Origin: Mytilus edulis
Lineage: Eukaryota; Mollusca; Bivalvia; Mytilida; Mytilidae
Length of the DNA: 64,000 nucleotides
Reading direction: 5' to 3'
Assembly (NCBI RefSeq): GCF_963676685.1
Contig: NC_092355.1
Location: forward strand, 57,571,613 to 57,635,612
The position numbers and the translations under genes were made by a program. Below, in pieces: positions 37,601-50,725 of the stretch. Each line of letters opens with the position of its first letter. Positions within the stretch are counted from its first letter, which is position 1. Under the pieces are notes generated by a model. It was not told where the DNA came from and did not search any database. It was given only the letters and a program-made list of their open reading frames with translations.

Positions 37601-40600
37601 CACAAATATTACAAAGACACCCATAGTGTAAATAACGGGGATTTGATGTATATGTCAATAAGACAGAAACCCAGCGACACAAATATCACACAGACACCCA
37701 TTGTGTAAAAAACAGGGATGTGGTGTATATGTCAATAAGACGGAAACCCAGCGACACAAATATCACACAGACACCCATTGTGTAAATAACAGGGATGTGG
37801 TGTATATGTCAATAAGACGGAAACCCAGCGACACAAATATCACACAGACACCCATTGTGTAAATAACAGGAATGTGGTGTAGATGTCAATAAGACGGAAA
37901 CCCAGCGACACAAATAGCATGCAGACACCTATAGTGTAAATAACAGGGATGTGGTGTATAAGTCAATGAGATAGAAACCCATCGACACAAATATAACAGA
38001 CACCAATAGTTTAAATAACGGATGTCAGTAAGACAGAAACCAAGCGACATAAGTATTACAAAGACACACGTACATAGTGTAAATAACAGGGATGTGGATA
38101 TATGTCAATAAGACGGAAACCCAGCGACACAAATAGCATGCAGACACCTATAGTGTAAATAACGGTGATGTGGTGTATAAATCAATGAGATAGAAACCCA
38201 TCGACACAAATATCACAGACACCAATAGTTTAAATAACGGTGATGTGGTGTATATGTCAATAAGATAGAAACCCAGCGACACAAATATTACAAAAACACA
38301 CATAATGTAAATAACAGAAATCTGAAAAATGTCAATAAGACAGAAACTCAGCGACACAAATATCACACAGACACCCATAGTGTAAATAACGGGGATTTCG
38401 TGTATATGTCAATAAGACAGAAACCCAGCGACATAAATACAATGTATCACACACACACACATCTAGGGTAAATAACGGGGATTTGGTGTATATGTCAATA
38501 AGACAGAAACCCAGCGACACAAATATCACACAGACACCCACAGTGTAAATAACGGGGATTTGGTGTATATGTCAATAAGACAGAAACCTAGCAACACAAA
38601 TATCACACAGACACCCACAGTGTAAATAACGGGGATTAGGTGTATATGTCAATCAGACAGAAACCCAGCGACACAAATATCACACAGACACCCACAGTGT
38701 AAATAACGGGGATTTGGTGTATATGTCAATAAGACAGAAACCCAGCTACACAAATATCACACAGACACCCACAGTGTAAATAACGGGGATTAGGTGTATA
38801 TGTCAATAAGACAGAAACCCAGCGACACAAATATCAAACAGACACCCACAGTGTAAATAACGGGGATTAGGTGTATATGTCAATAAGACAGAAACCTAGC
38901 GACACAAATATCACACAGACACCCACAGTGTAAATAACGGGGATTTGGTGTATATGTCAATAAGACAAACCCAGCGACACAAATATCACACAGACACCCA
39001 CAGTGTAAGTAACGGGGATTTGGTGTATATGTCAATAAGACAGAAACCCAGCGACACAAATACAATGTATCACACACACACACACACACACACATCTAGG
39101 GTAAATAACGGGGATTTGGTGTATATGTCAATAAGACAGAAACCCAGCGACACAAATATCACACAGACACCCACAGTGTAAATAACGGGGATTTGGTGTA
39201 TATGTCAATAAGACAGAAACCCAGCGACACAAATATCACACAGATACCCACAGTGTAAATAACGGGGATTCGGTGTATATGTCAATAAGACAGAAACCCA
39301 GCTACACAAATATCACACAGACACCCACAGTGTAAATAACGGGGATTAGGTGTATATGTCAATAAGACAGAAACCCAGCGACACAAATATCACACAGACA
39401 CCCACAGTGTAAATAACGGGGATTAGGTGTATATGTCAATAAGACAGAAACCTAGCGACACAAATATCACACAGACACCCACAGTGTAAATAACAGGGAT
39501 TTGTAGTATATGTCAATAAGACAGCAACCCAGCGACACAAATATTACAAAGACACCCATAGTGTAAATAACAGGGATCTGGATAAATATCAATAAGACAG
39601 AAACCCAGCGACTCAAATATCACACAGACACCCACAGTGTAAATAACGGGGATTTGGTGTATATGTCAATAAGACAGAAACCCAGCGACACAAATATTAC
39701 AAAGACACCCATAGTGTAAATAACAGGGATCTGGATAAATGTCAATAAGACAGAAACCCAGCGACTCAAATATCACACAGACACCCACAGTGTAAATAAC
39801 GGGGATTTGGTGTATATGTCAATAAGACAGAAACCCAGCGACACAAATATCACACAGACACTCACAGTGTAAAGAACGGGGATTTGGTGTATATGTCAAT
39901 AAGACAGAAACCCAGCGACACAAATATCACACAGACACCCACAGTGTAAATAACGGGGATTAGGTGTATATGTCAATAAAAGAGAAACTCAGCGACACAA
40001 ATATCACACAGACACCCACAGTGTAAATAACGGGGATTAGGTGTATATGTCAATAAGACAGATACCCAGCGACACAAATACAATGTATCACACACACACA
40101 TATCTGTAGGGTAAATAACGGGGATTTGGTGTATATGTCAATAATACAGAAACCCAGTGACACAAATACAATGTATCACACACACACACACATCTAGGGT
40201 AAATAACGGGGATTTGGTGTATATGTCAATAAGACAGAATCCCAGCGACACAAATATTACACAGACACCCACAGTGTAAATAACGGGGATTTGGTGTATA
40301 TGTCAATAAGACAGAAACCTAGCGACACAAATATCACACAGACACCCACAGTGTAAATAACGGGGATTTGGTGTATATGTCAATAAGACAGAAACCTAGC
40401 GACACAAATATCACACAGACACACATAGTGTAAATAACGGGGATTTGATGTATATGTCCTTTAAGACAGAAACCCAGCGACACAAATATCACACAGACAC
40501 CCACAGTGTAAATAACGGGGATCTGATGTATATGTCAATAAGACAGAAACCCAGCGAAACAAATATTACAAAGACACCCATAGTGTAAATAACAGGGGTC

Positions 40601-43600
40601 TGGATAAATGTCAATAAGACAGAAACCCAGCGACACAAATATCAAACAGACACCCACAGTGTAAATAACGGGGATTAGGTGTATATGTCAATAAGACAGA
40701 AACCTAGCGACACAAATATCACACAGACACCCACAGTGTAAATAACGGGGATTTGGTGTATATGTCAATAAGACAAACCCAGCGACACAAATATCACACA
40801 GACACTCACAGTGTAAATAACGGGGATTTGGTGTATATGTCAATAAGACAGAAATCTAGCGACACAAATATCACACAGACACCCACAGTGTAAATAACGG
40901 GGATTAGGTGTATATGTCAATAAGACGGAAACCTAGCGACACAAATATCACACAGACACCCATAGTGTAAGCAACGGGGATTTGGTGTATATGTCAATAA
41001 GACAGAAACCCAGCGACACAAATACAATGTATCACACACACACACATCTAGGGTAAATAACGGGGATTTGGTGTATATGTCAATAAGACAGAAACCCAGC
41101 GACACAAATATCACACAGACACCCATAGTGTAAATAACGGGGATTTGGTGTATATGTCAATAAGACAGAATCCCAGCGACACAAATATTACACAGACACC
41201 CACAGTGTAAATAACGGGGATTTGGTGTATATGTCAATAAGACAGAAACCTAGCGACACAAATATTACACAGACACCCACAGTGTAAATAACGGGGATTT
41301 GGTGTATATGTCAATAAGACAGAAACCCAGCGACACAAATATCACACAGACACCCATAGTGTAAATAACGGGGATTTGGTGTATATGTCAATAAGACAGA
41401 ATCCCAGCGACACAAATATTACACAGACACCCACAGTGTAAATAACGGGGATTTGGTGTATATGTCAATAAGACAGAAACCCAGCGACACAAATATCACA
41501 CAGACACCCACAGTGTAAATAACGGGGATTTGGTGTATATGTCAATAAGACAGAAACCCAGCGACACAAATACAATATATCACACACACACACACACACA
41601 CAAACACACATCTAGGGTAAATAACGGGGATTTGGTGGATATGTCAATAAGACAGAAACCCAGCTACACAAATATCACACAGACACCCACAGTGTAAATA
41701 ACGGGGATTAGGTGTATATGTCAATAAGACAGAAACCCAGCGACACAAATATCAAACAGACACCCACAGTGTGAATAACGGGGATTTGGTGTATATGTCA
41801 ATAAGACAAACCCAGCGACACAAATATCACACAGATACCCACAGTGTAAATAACGGGGATTAGGTGTATATGTCAATAAGACAGAAACCTAGCGACACAA
41901 ATATCACACAGACACCCACAGTGTAAATAACGGGGATTTGGTGTATATGTCAATAAGACAAACCCAGCGACACAAATATCACACAGACACCCACAGTGTA
42001 AGTAACGGGGATTTGGTGTATATGTCAATAAGACAGAAACCCAGCGACACAAATATCACACAGACACCCACAGTGTAAGTAACGGGGATTTGGTGTATAT
42101 GTCAATAAGACAGAAACCCAGCGACACAAATACAATGTATCACACACACACACATCTAGGGTAAATAACGGGGATTTGGTGTATATGTCAATAAGACAGA
42201 AACCCAGCGACACAAATATCACACAGACACCCACAGTGTGAATAACGGGGATTTGGTGTATATGTCAATAAGACAGAAACCCAGAGACACAAATATCACA
42301 CAGACACCCACAGTGTAAATAACGGGGATTTGGTGTATATGTCAATAAGACAGAAACCTAGCGACACAAATATTACACAGACACCCACAGTGTAAATAAC
42401 GGGGATTTGGTGTATATGTCAATAAGACAGAAACCCAGCTACACAAATATCACACAGACACCCACAGTGTAAATAACGGGGATTTGGTGTATATGTCAAT
42501 AAGACAGAAACCCAGCGACACAAATATCACACAGACACCCACAGTGTAAATAACGGGGATTTGGTGTATATGTCAATAAGACAGTAACCTAGCGACAAAA
42601 TTATCACACAGAAACACACAGTGTAAATAACGGGGATTTGGTGTATATGTCAATAAGACAGAAACCTAGTGACACAAAAATACCACAGACACCCACAGTG
42701 TAAATAACGGGGATGTGGTGTCAATGTCAATAAGACAGAAACCCAGCGACACAAATACAATGTATCACACACACACACATCTAGGGTAAATAACGGGGAT
42801 TTGGTGTATATGTCAATAAGACAGAAACCCAGCGACACAAATATCACACAGACACCCATAGTGTAAAAAACGGGGATTTGGTGTATATGTCAATAAGACA
42901 GAAAACCAGTGACACAAATATTACAAAGACACCCATAGTGTAAATAACGGGGATTAGGTGTATATGTCAATAAGGCAGAAACCTAGCGACACAAATATCA
43001 CACAGACAGCCACAGTGTAACTAACGGGGATTTGGTGTATATGTCAATAAGACAGAATCCCAGCGACACAAATATTACACAGACACCCACAGTGTAAATA
43101 ACGGGGATTTGGTGTATATGTCAATAAGACAGAAACCCAGCGACACAAATATCACACAGACACCCACAGTGTAAATAACGGGGATTTGGTGTATATGTCA
43201 TTAAGACAGAAACCTAGCGACACAAATATCACACAGACACCCACAGTGTAAATAACGGGGATTTGGTGTATATGTCAATAAGACAGAAACCCAGCGACAC
43301 AAATATCACACAGACACCCACAGTGTAAATAACGGGGATTTGGTGTATATGTCAATAAGACAGAAACCTAGCGACACAAAAATACCACAGACACCCACAG
43401 TGTAAATAACGGGGATGTGGTGTCAATGTCAATAAGACAGAAACCCAGCGACACAAATACAATGTATCACACACACACACATCTAGGATAAATAACGGGG
43501 ATTTGGTGTATATGTCAATAAGACAGAAACCCAGCGACACAAATATCACACAGACACCCACAGTGTGAATAACGGGGATTTGGTGTATATGTCAATAAGA

Positions 43601-46495
43601 CAGAATCCCAGCGACACAAATATTACACAGACACCCACAGTGTAAATAACGGGGATTTGGTGTATATGTCAATAAGACAGAAACCCAGCGACACAAATAT
43701 CACACAGACACCCACAGTGTAAATAACGGGGATTTGGTGTATATGTCAATAAGACAGAAACCCAGCGACACAAATATCACACAGACACCCACAGTGTGAA
43801 TAACGGGGATTTGGTGTATATGTCAATAAGACAGAATCCCAGCGACACAAATATCACACAGACACCCACAGTGTAAATAACGGGGATTTGATGTATATGT
43901 CAATAAGACAGAAACCCAGCGACACAAATATTACAAAGACACCCATAGTGTAAATAACGGGGATTTGATGTATATGTCAATAAGACAGAAACCCAGCGAC
44001 ACAAATATTACAAAGACACCCATAGTGTAAATAACGGGGATTTGATGTATATGTCAATAAGACAGAAGCCCAGCGACACAAATATTACAAAGACACACAT
44101 AGTGTAAATAACGGGGATTTGGTGTATATGTCAATAAGACAGAAACCTAGCGACACAAATATCACACAGACACCCACAGTGTAAATAACGGGGATTTGGT
44201 GTATATGTCAATAAGACGGAAACCCAGCGACACAAATAGCATGCATACACCTATAGTGTAAATAACAGGGATGTGGTGTATAAGTGAATGAGATAGAAAC
44301 CCATCGACACAAATATAACAGACACCAATAGTTTAAATAACGGATGTCAGTAAGACAGAAACCAAGCGACATAAGTATTACAAAGACACACGTACATAGT
44401 GTAAATAACAGGGATGTGGATATATGTCAATAAGACGGAAACCCAGCGACACAAATAGCATGCAGACACCTATAGTGTAAATAACAGGGATGTGGTGTAT
44501 TAATCAATGAGATAGAAACCCATCGACACAAATATCACAGACACCAAAAGTTTAAATAACGGTGATGTGGTGTATATGTCAATAAGACAGAAACCCAGCG
44601 CCCAAATATTACAAAAACACACATAGTGTAAATAACAGGGGTCTGGATAAATGTCAATAAGACAGAAACCCAGCGACACAAATATCACACAGACACCCAC
44701 AGTGTAAATAACGGGGATTTGGTGTATATGTCAATAAGACGGAAACCCAGCGACACAAATATCACACAGACACACATAGTGTAAATAACAGGGATTTGGT
44801 GTATATGTCAATAAGACAGAAACCCAGCGACACAAATATCACACAGACACCCACAGTGTAAATAACGGGGATTTGGTGTATATGTCAATAAGACAGAAAC
44901 CCAGCGACACAAATATTACAAAAACACACATAGTGTAAATAACAGGGATCTGGATAAATGTCAATAAGACAGAAACCCAGCGACACAAATATCACACAGA
45001 CACCCACAGTGTAAATAACGGGGATTTGGTGTATATGTCAATAAGACAGAAACCCAGCGACACAAATATCACACAGACACCCATAGTATAAATAACGGGG
45101 ATCTGGATAAATGTCAGTAAGACAGAAAGCCAGCAACTCAAATATCACACAGACACCCACAGGGTAAATAACGGGGATTTGGTGTATATGTCAATAAGAC
45201 AGAAACCCAGCGACACAAATATCACACAGACACTCACAGTGTAAATAACGGCGATTAGGTGTATATGTCAATAAGACAGAAACCTAGCGACACAAATATC
45301 ACACAGACACCCATAGTGTAAATAACGGGGATTTGGTGTATATGTCAATAAGACAGAAACCCAGCGACACAAATATCACACAGACACCCATAGTATAAAT
45401 AACGGGGATCTGGATAAATGTCAGTAAGACAGAAAGCCAGCAACTCAAATATCACACAGACACCCACAGGGTAAATAACGGGGATTTGGTGTATATGTCA
45501 ATAAGACAGAAACCCAGCGACACAAATATCACACAGACACCCATAGTATAAATAACGGGGATCTGGATAAATGTCAGTAAGACAGAAAGCCATCAACTCA
45601 AATATCACACAGACACCCACAGGTTAAATAACGGGGGTTTGGTGTATATGCCAATAAGACAGAAACCCAGCGACACAAATATCACACAGACACACACAGT
45701 GTAAATAACGGGAATTTGGTGTATGTGTCAATAAGACAGAAACCCAGCGACACAAATATCACACAGACACCCACAGTGTAAATAACGGGGATTTGGTGTA
45801 TATGTCAATAAGACAGAAACCAAGTGACACAAATATCACACAGACACCTACAGTGTAAATAACAGGGATTTGGTGTATATGTCAATAAGACAGAAACCTA
45901 GCGACACAAATATCACACAGACACCCACAGTGTAAATAACGGGGATTAGGTGTATATGTCAATAAGACAGAAACCTAGCGACACAAATATCACACAGACA
46001 CCCACAGTGTAAATAACGGGGATTAGGTGTATATGTCAATAAGACAGAAACCTAGCGACACAAATATCAAACAGACACCCATAGTGTAAATAACGGGGAT
46101 TATATGTATATGTCAATAAGACAGAAACCTAGCGAAACAAATATCACACAGACACCCATAGTATAAATAACGGGGATGTGGTGTATATGTCAATAAGACA
46201 GAAACTCAGCGACACAAATATTACTCAGACACCCATAATGTAAATAACGGGGATTTGGTGTATATGTCAATAAGACAGAAACCCAGCGACACAAATATCA
46301 CACAGACACCCACAGTGTAAATAACGGGGATTTGGTGTAAATGTCAATAAGACAGAAACCCAGCGACACAAATATCACACAGACACCCATAGTATAAATA
46401 ACGGGGATGTGGTGTAAATGTCAATAAGACAGAAACTCAGCGACACAAATATTACGCAGACACCCATAATGTAAATAACAGGGATGTGGATATTT
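28650..46495. repeat. 77-bp satellite array, about 17.8 kb and roughly 230 units
   Basis: Units follow TGTCAATAAGACAGAAACCC / AGCGACACAAATATCACACA / GACACCCACAGTGTAAATAA / CGGGGATTTGGTGTATA. Units near both ends are more diverged and central ones nearly identical. About two dozen units carry a (CA)n run (ACAATGTATCACACACAC..ATCTAGGG). Higher-order structure is clear: 29330-29753 recurs at 34156-34591 (shift 4826), and a marker cluster with GCATGCAGACACCTATAG recurs near 31547, 32797, 36757, 37917 and 44238. Since 77 is not a multiple of three, the many open frames in it rotate frame and are not coding. Confidence 0.97.
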
Positions 46496-46499
46496 GTTA

Positions 46500-46740
46500 T
46501 TGTTGCTAAATTTGTCTTCTTTTCTCTAATTAAGGCCATTTAGTGACCAGTCTATCCGTCCGTCCGTCCGTCTGTCAACATGTCAGACAACAACTTATAA
46601 ACACTTTAACCAAATTGCATGAAAATTTAGTGCCCTTTTAATTTTTGTAAATTTAAATTTTTGAGTTATGGGGTGTTATTAATTAAAAAAGGGGGATTTT
46701 ACTGTTTAAGGACAATAACTCTAAAATGCTTTAAGGTGTA
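46500..46740 (+). repeat. Interspersed repeat with GTCCGTCCGTCTGTCAACATG
   Basis: CCGTCCGTCTGTCAACATGT, then CAGACAACAACTTATAAACA, TTAACCAAATTGCATGAAA and GGGTGTTATTAATTAAAAA resemble the sequence at 62140-62560. It is a dispersed family; class undetermined. Confidence 0.55.
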
Positions 46741-46847
46741 ACACCACTAATTCGACCCGGACTAGTTCTACATGACCATAACAGAACCACCCTTTTCAAT
46801 ATAAGAAAACCAGACCTGATCTGGATTTGTATTCTGAATATATATGT

Positions 46848-46920
46848 TCTGGACCATATGAGTATTTGGACCATACGCGTATTGTCATGACCATATGGGT
46901 ACATACTCATATGGTCGGGA
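46848..46920. repeat. Cluster of GACCATATG inverted and direct copies
   Basis: GACCATATGAGT at about 46853 is matched in reverse complement by ACTCATATGGTC near 46907. GACCATACGCG and GACCATATGGGT lie between. It is downstream of the recombinase gene below; any link is inference. Confidence 0.5.
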
Positions 46921-47259
46921 TAATTAACACTCTGTTACACGTTTACTTTTAAGATTTTAAAAAACTCTTCACATGGTATGACCTTTTTAGTTTAACTAAA
47001 AAAAATAGAAATAAGCAGTTTCACATAGTTTTACTCACTTTATTAAGGTTAAATTTTATTAAGTAAGGTAAACTCCCTTAATGATATAACGGAACGCAAA
47101 GAAATAGATTTATTTTCTACCTAATTTCATTCGTACTAAAATAGATATTTTCTGATCTTACTAAAATAAACAACAAACAAGAAATAAGGTTGTGCGTTCG
47201 TTACAAAGATCGCATAGCAAAGGGGGTTATAAGAAAAAGAGGAAATTATAAACCCAAAT

Positions 47260-48300
47260 TTAAGGATACCAAAAGCTTTTGTTCAATGCTATCTTTGATA
47301 TTACCGTCCTTAGCCTGTCCGTCGCCCAACGCCCATGAATTTTGAGGAGGCGATCAGGAACCTTGTTATTAGCGGCCGAAACTCCGCCACTTCTAAGGCT
47401 GTGGAGGGCGTAAAGAGAACTATCCAAACCTATGTCTTTAAGTGCTGACCGTAGAATCTCCATACATCTGGTATAAGAAAGGGGTTTAGACTTATAAGTT
47501 GCGTTGTACTCGCCAGATATTTTCATAAAGTTAATGGCAGTAAAGAGAAACTCATCGGACTTCTCTATAATACCTGCTAACGCAATATATTTTCTTAACC
47601 AGAAAACGGGACTAAGCTCGTTGCATGTTTTCGCAATAATAACTGAATGACCTCTCCTGTATAAATCTGTTTTACTTTTTGGAATTTTAATCTCCAAAAA
47701 AATTGATTGAAAATCCAGATCACACATCCGAATATTTGCTAGTTCACTAAATCTTAAAAAACCAGAAAACCCTAGAAGACACAAGACACAAGTGCGCAAA
47801 AATAATAAATTATGCTTTTCTACCGTATAGTGTCGAACTAATTTTAACAAAATATCTTTGATAATAGGCTCCTTTTTGTTCAAAGGTTTGCCCAACGTCC
47901 GTTTTCCGCCTTCCAGAATAATTGTGAGAAATTCATCTAAACAAGTATTAATGTTGAGGGAAATCTTATGCTGCCAGTTAATAGAGTAAAAATAGGCCTC
48001 CAAAAGTGAAACGGAAACTTTTTGTTGTATAAGTCCTCCTAAAAACAATGCAACTGAAGACACCGATGCTAGTAAATAAGAAAAATAGTTCCGAATACAC
48101 CATTTTCGGAATTTTTCAAAATATAAGTCATATTTTTTGTTCGTTGCGGTAGCTCTAGCGTTTTTAACTATGGCAGGAAGCGAGTGTACGGATCCAGACA
48201 AATAAGGATGAAACTTGTATTTTTCCAGGTCTTTCCAGTGGCTAACCAAGCGTGTAGAATCTTTACTGATGTTTTTTGAAAGGTTCTGGGTTGGTGACTG
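47260..48300 (-). pseudogene. Tyrosine recombinase (phage-integrase fold) of a DIRS/Crypton-like mobile element, decayed
   Basis: The - strand frame ends at 47260. Its catalytic part shows the box I Arg in GFLRFSEL, a Lys in PKSKTD, HSLRSGG (the HxxR pair) and KIHGRW: the order R-K-HxxR-H of tyrosine recombinases. An N-terminal helical core-binding part precedes it. The nucleophile Tyr region is not in this frame. Near 47312-47320 the frame appears shifted; the neighbouring frame carries a KDG-IKDS-like tail ending at 47246, in which the expected Tyr position (47300-47302) is an Asn codon. Upstream of about 48300 this frame only shadows the gag-like frame, so that part of the open frame (to 48627) is excluded. 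Such enzymes move elements by site-specific recombination; this copy is very likely inactive. Confidence 0.8.
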
Positions 48301-48680
48301 TAGCAGCCGCTGGTTGTCTACGTTGCAATTGGGCTGTGTAGGGGTAGAACTTGGCGAAATGCCCTGGCAGGTTACAGTAGTGGCATGTAACGTTTGCTCC
48401 TGGAGTAAACTTTTGTCTGTAGTTTGGAAATTGTGGTCTTGGATTGAAGATTTGGCCTTGACCGTAGTTTTGAGAGCCGAGAAAAAGCTGGTTATTAGAC
48501 ATGCCGTCGAAAACTCCTGGTCTAGTACGCTGAAAAGATGATTGTGTGGGTTGATTTCTGGCATAGGGAGTCTGTCTCTTCTTGGAGGCTCTAAAGATGG
48601 CTGCCCGTAACTTGGAGGCATCCTCACTATTGTCAGTCAGATCATTATCGGAATATTCTTTAATCGTCCCCCAACCATGT
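48263..48680 (-). pseudogene. gag-like fragment with one zinc-knuckle motif, upstream of the recombinase
   Basis: The - strand frame encodes an acidic segment (EYSDNDLTDNSEDASKLR), a basic, Gln/Asn/Pro-rich segment and a zinc-knuckle-like CHYCNLPGHFAKFY, in which the last Cys of CX2CX4HX4C is Tyr. It ends at 48263 and lies in another frame from the recombinase, overlapping its start. A frameshift between about 48265 and 48300, or programmed frameshifting, could join them. Its N-terminal side is cut at about 48681 by the repeat that starts TATAAAAAAGAAGATGTGG; the first dozen residues of the open frame come from that repeat. Confidence 0.65.
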
Positions 48681-48681
48681 C

Positions 48682-49130
48682 GTATAAAAAAGAAGATGTG
48701 GTATGATTGCAAATGAGACAACTATCCACAAAAGACCAAAATGACACAGTCATTAACAACTATAGGTCACCGTACGGCCTTCAACAATGAGCAAAGCCCA
48801 TACCGCATAGTGAGCTATAAAAGGCCCCGATAAGACAATGTAAAACAATTCAAACGAGAAAACTAACGGCCTTATTTATGTAAAAAAAATGAACGAAAAA
48901 CAAATATGTAACATATAAACAAAGACAACCACTGAATTACAGGCTCCTGACCTGGGACAGGCACATACATAGATAATGTGGCGGGGTTAAACATGTTAGC
49001 GGGATCCCAACCCTCCCCCTAACCTGGGACAGTGGTATAACAGTACAGCATAAGAACGAACTATAAAAATCAGTTGAAAAAGGCTTAACTCATCAGATGG
49101 ACAAAAATACAAGTGGATCTGCTATCCTAC
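48682..49130 (+). mobile_element. Interspersed repeat inserted in the gag-like gene
   Basis: It starts TATAAAAAAGAAGATGTGGT and continues ATGATTGCAAATGAGACAAC, AGGTCACCGTACGGCCTTCA and AAAGGCCCCGATAAGAC. The reverse complement of its first 150 bp is at 55440-55591, a diverged forward copy at 54473-54600, and further pieces at 19900-20225 and 2475-2675. The right border is uncertain. Confidence 0.8.
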
Positions 49131-49344
49131 ATGTAAGTAATTTATTACGATGAGTAAGTGCCTTCTTTTCTGAATCAATTATTTCGAAAACTTCTACACT
49201 TCCCCTCCCCTAGAAAAATAGTTTTTAAAGCGGTCAAGATTACTGAGTTAAACGAAAATTGCTTGGTTAAACTAAAATTTGATTTTAATCCCTTCGCCTT
49301 TAATATCCGTGTTTACATGCAGCTTTTCTTGTAGTTCTGATACG

Positions 49345-49420
49345 ATCAGGGGCGGATCCAGGATTTTTGAAAGGGGCGAAATTTTTTTGGGCCCTTTTTG
49401 GGGCTGAAAACATAAAATAA
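49345..49420. repeat. GGGGCGGATCCAGGAT-type repeat end
   Basis: GGGGCGGATCCAGGATTTT recurs at 63846, and related GGATCCGCCACTG / AATCCGCCTCTG ends lie at 57444 and 60540. This is a dispersed family, seen here only as fragments. Confidence 0.5.
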
Positions 49421-49618
49421 AGTAATATGCACTTTTTTAAAAAGCGTTCCTGGCGTGGGGCATATTTTGTAGTTGCTGTAAAGGTGTTTATAGGGTTGGA
49501 CATTTTCGATGCTGTATTCTCCCTATTTTTTGTCTATCATATAAGAACATTCCGGTCAGACATTAAAACCCCTGCCACAAAAAAAAAATATGCCCGTTTT
49601 ATTCATCATGTTCATTTA

Positions 49619-50725
49619 ATGCGCATCTGGTGCAAGAAAATTGATACCGTTAATTTTATTACTATCACTGGGTCGATACCTCTGCTGGTGGACTATTATT
49701 CCCCGAGGGTATCACCAGCCCAGTAGCCAGTACTTCGGTACTGGCATGAAAATACGGATTTTTTTTTTTGTGTTATTAAAATTTGCTGTTACAAAATGAT
49801 AGAAATTATTATAAATTAAAGAATGTATCTCCCTCATGCAAAGCTCTGATTCTTTTCACGGATTTGGTTATACTTTTTGGACCTTTTGGATTATAGCTCT
49901 TCATCTTTTAAATAAGCTTTGGATTTCAAATATTTTGGCCACGAGCATCACTGAAGAGACATGTATTGTCGAAATGCGCATCTGGTGCAAGAAAAATTGA
50001 TACCGTTAATTTTATTACTATCACTGGGTCGATGCCTCTGCTGGTGGACTATTAGTCCCCGAGGGTATCACCAGCCCAGTAGCCAGTACTTCGGTACTGG
50101 CATGAAAATACGGATATTTTTTGTGTTATTAAAATTTGCTGTTACAAAATGATAGAAATTATTATAAATTAAGGAATGTATCTCCCTCATGCAAAGCTCT
50201 GATTCCTTTCACGGATTTGGCTATACTTTTTGGACCTTTTGGATTATAGCTCTTCATCTTTTAAATAAGCTTTGGATTTCAAATATTTTGGCCACGAGCA
50301 TCACTGAAGAGACATGTATTGTCGAAATGCGCATCTGGTGCAAGAAAAATTGATACCGTTAATTTTATTACTATCACTGGGTCGATGCCTCTGCTGGTGG
50401 ACTATTATTCCCCGAGGGTATCACCAGCCCAGTAGCCAGTACTTCGGTACTGGCATGAAAATACGGATATTTTTTGTGTTATTAAAATTTGCTGTTACAA
50501 AATGATAGAAATTATTATAAATTAAGGAATGTATCTCCCTCATGCAAAGCTCTGATTCCTTTCACGGATTTGGCTATTCTTTTTGGACCTTTTGGATTAT
50601 AGCTCTTCATCTTTTAAATAAGCTTTGGATTTCAAATATTTTGGCCACGAGCATCACTGAAGAGACATGTATTGTCGAAATGCGCATCTGGTGCAAGAAA
50701 ATTGATACCGTTAATTTTATTAATG
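49619..50725 (+). repeat. 353-bp tandem repeat, three full units and a partial fourth
   Basis: ATGCGCATCTGGTGCAAG occurs at 49619, 49974, 50327 and 50680, so units are 355, 353 and 353 bp. They include CCCCGAGGGTATCACCAGCC, CAGTACTTCGGTACTGGCAT (a palindrome, CAGTACTTCGGTACTG) and GGCCACGAGCATCACTGAAG. Units two and three are almost identical. Open frames inside (for example 49961-50152) are by-products. Confidence 0.9.

Noticed and set aside
28980..44700. Many 60-125-codon open frames (such as MGVCVIFVSLGFCLIDIYT..) in the 77-bp array
   Set aside because: The unit is not a multiple of three, so the frames rotate; the same sequence is read in different frames and no start, splice site or signal supports genes.
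48215..48541. 108-codon + strand open frame
   Set aside because: It is the complement of the gag-like/recombinase region and has no motif of its own.
48300..48627. N-terminal 110 residues of the recombinase frame
   Set aside because: This part overlaps the gag-like frame, which has recognisable motifs; the recombinase frame here looks like an out-of-frame shadow.
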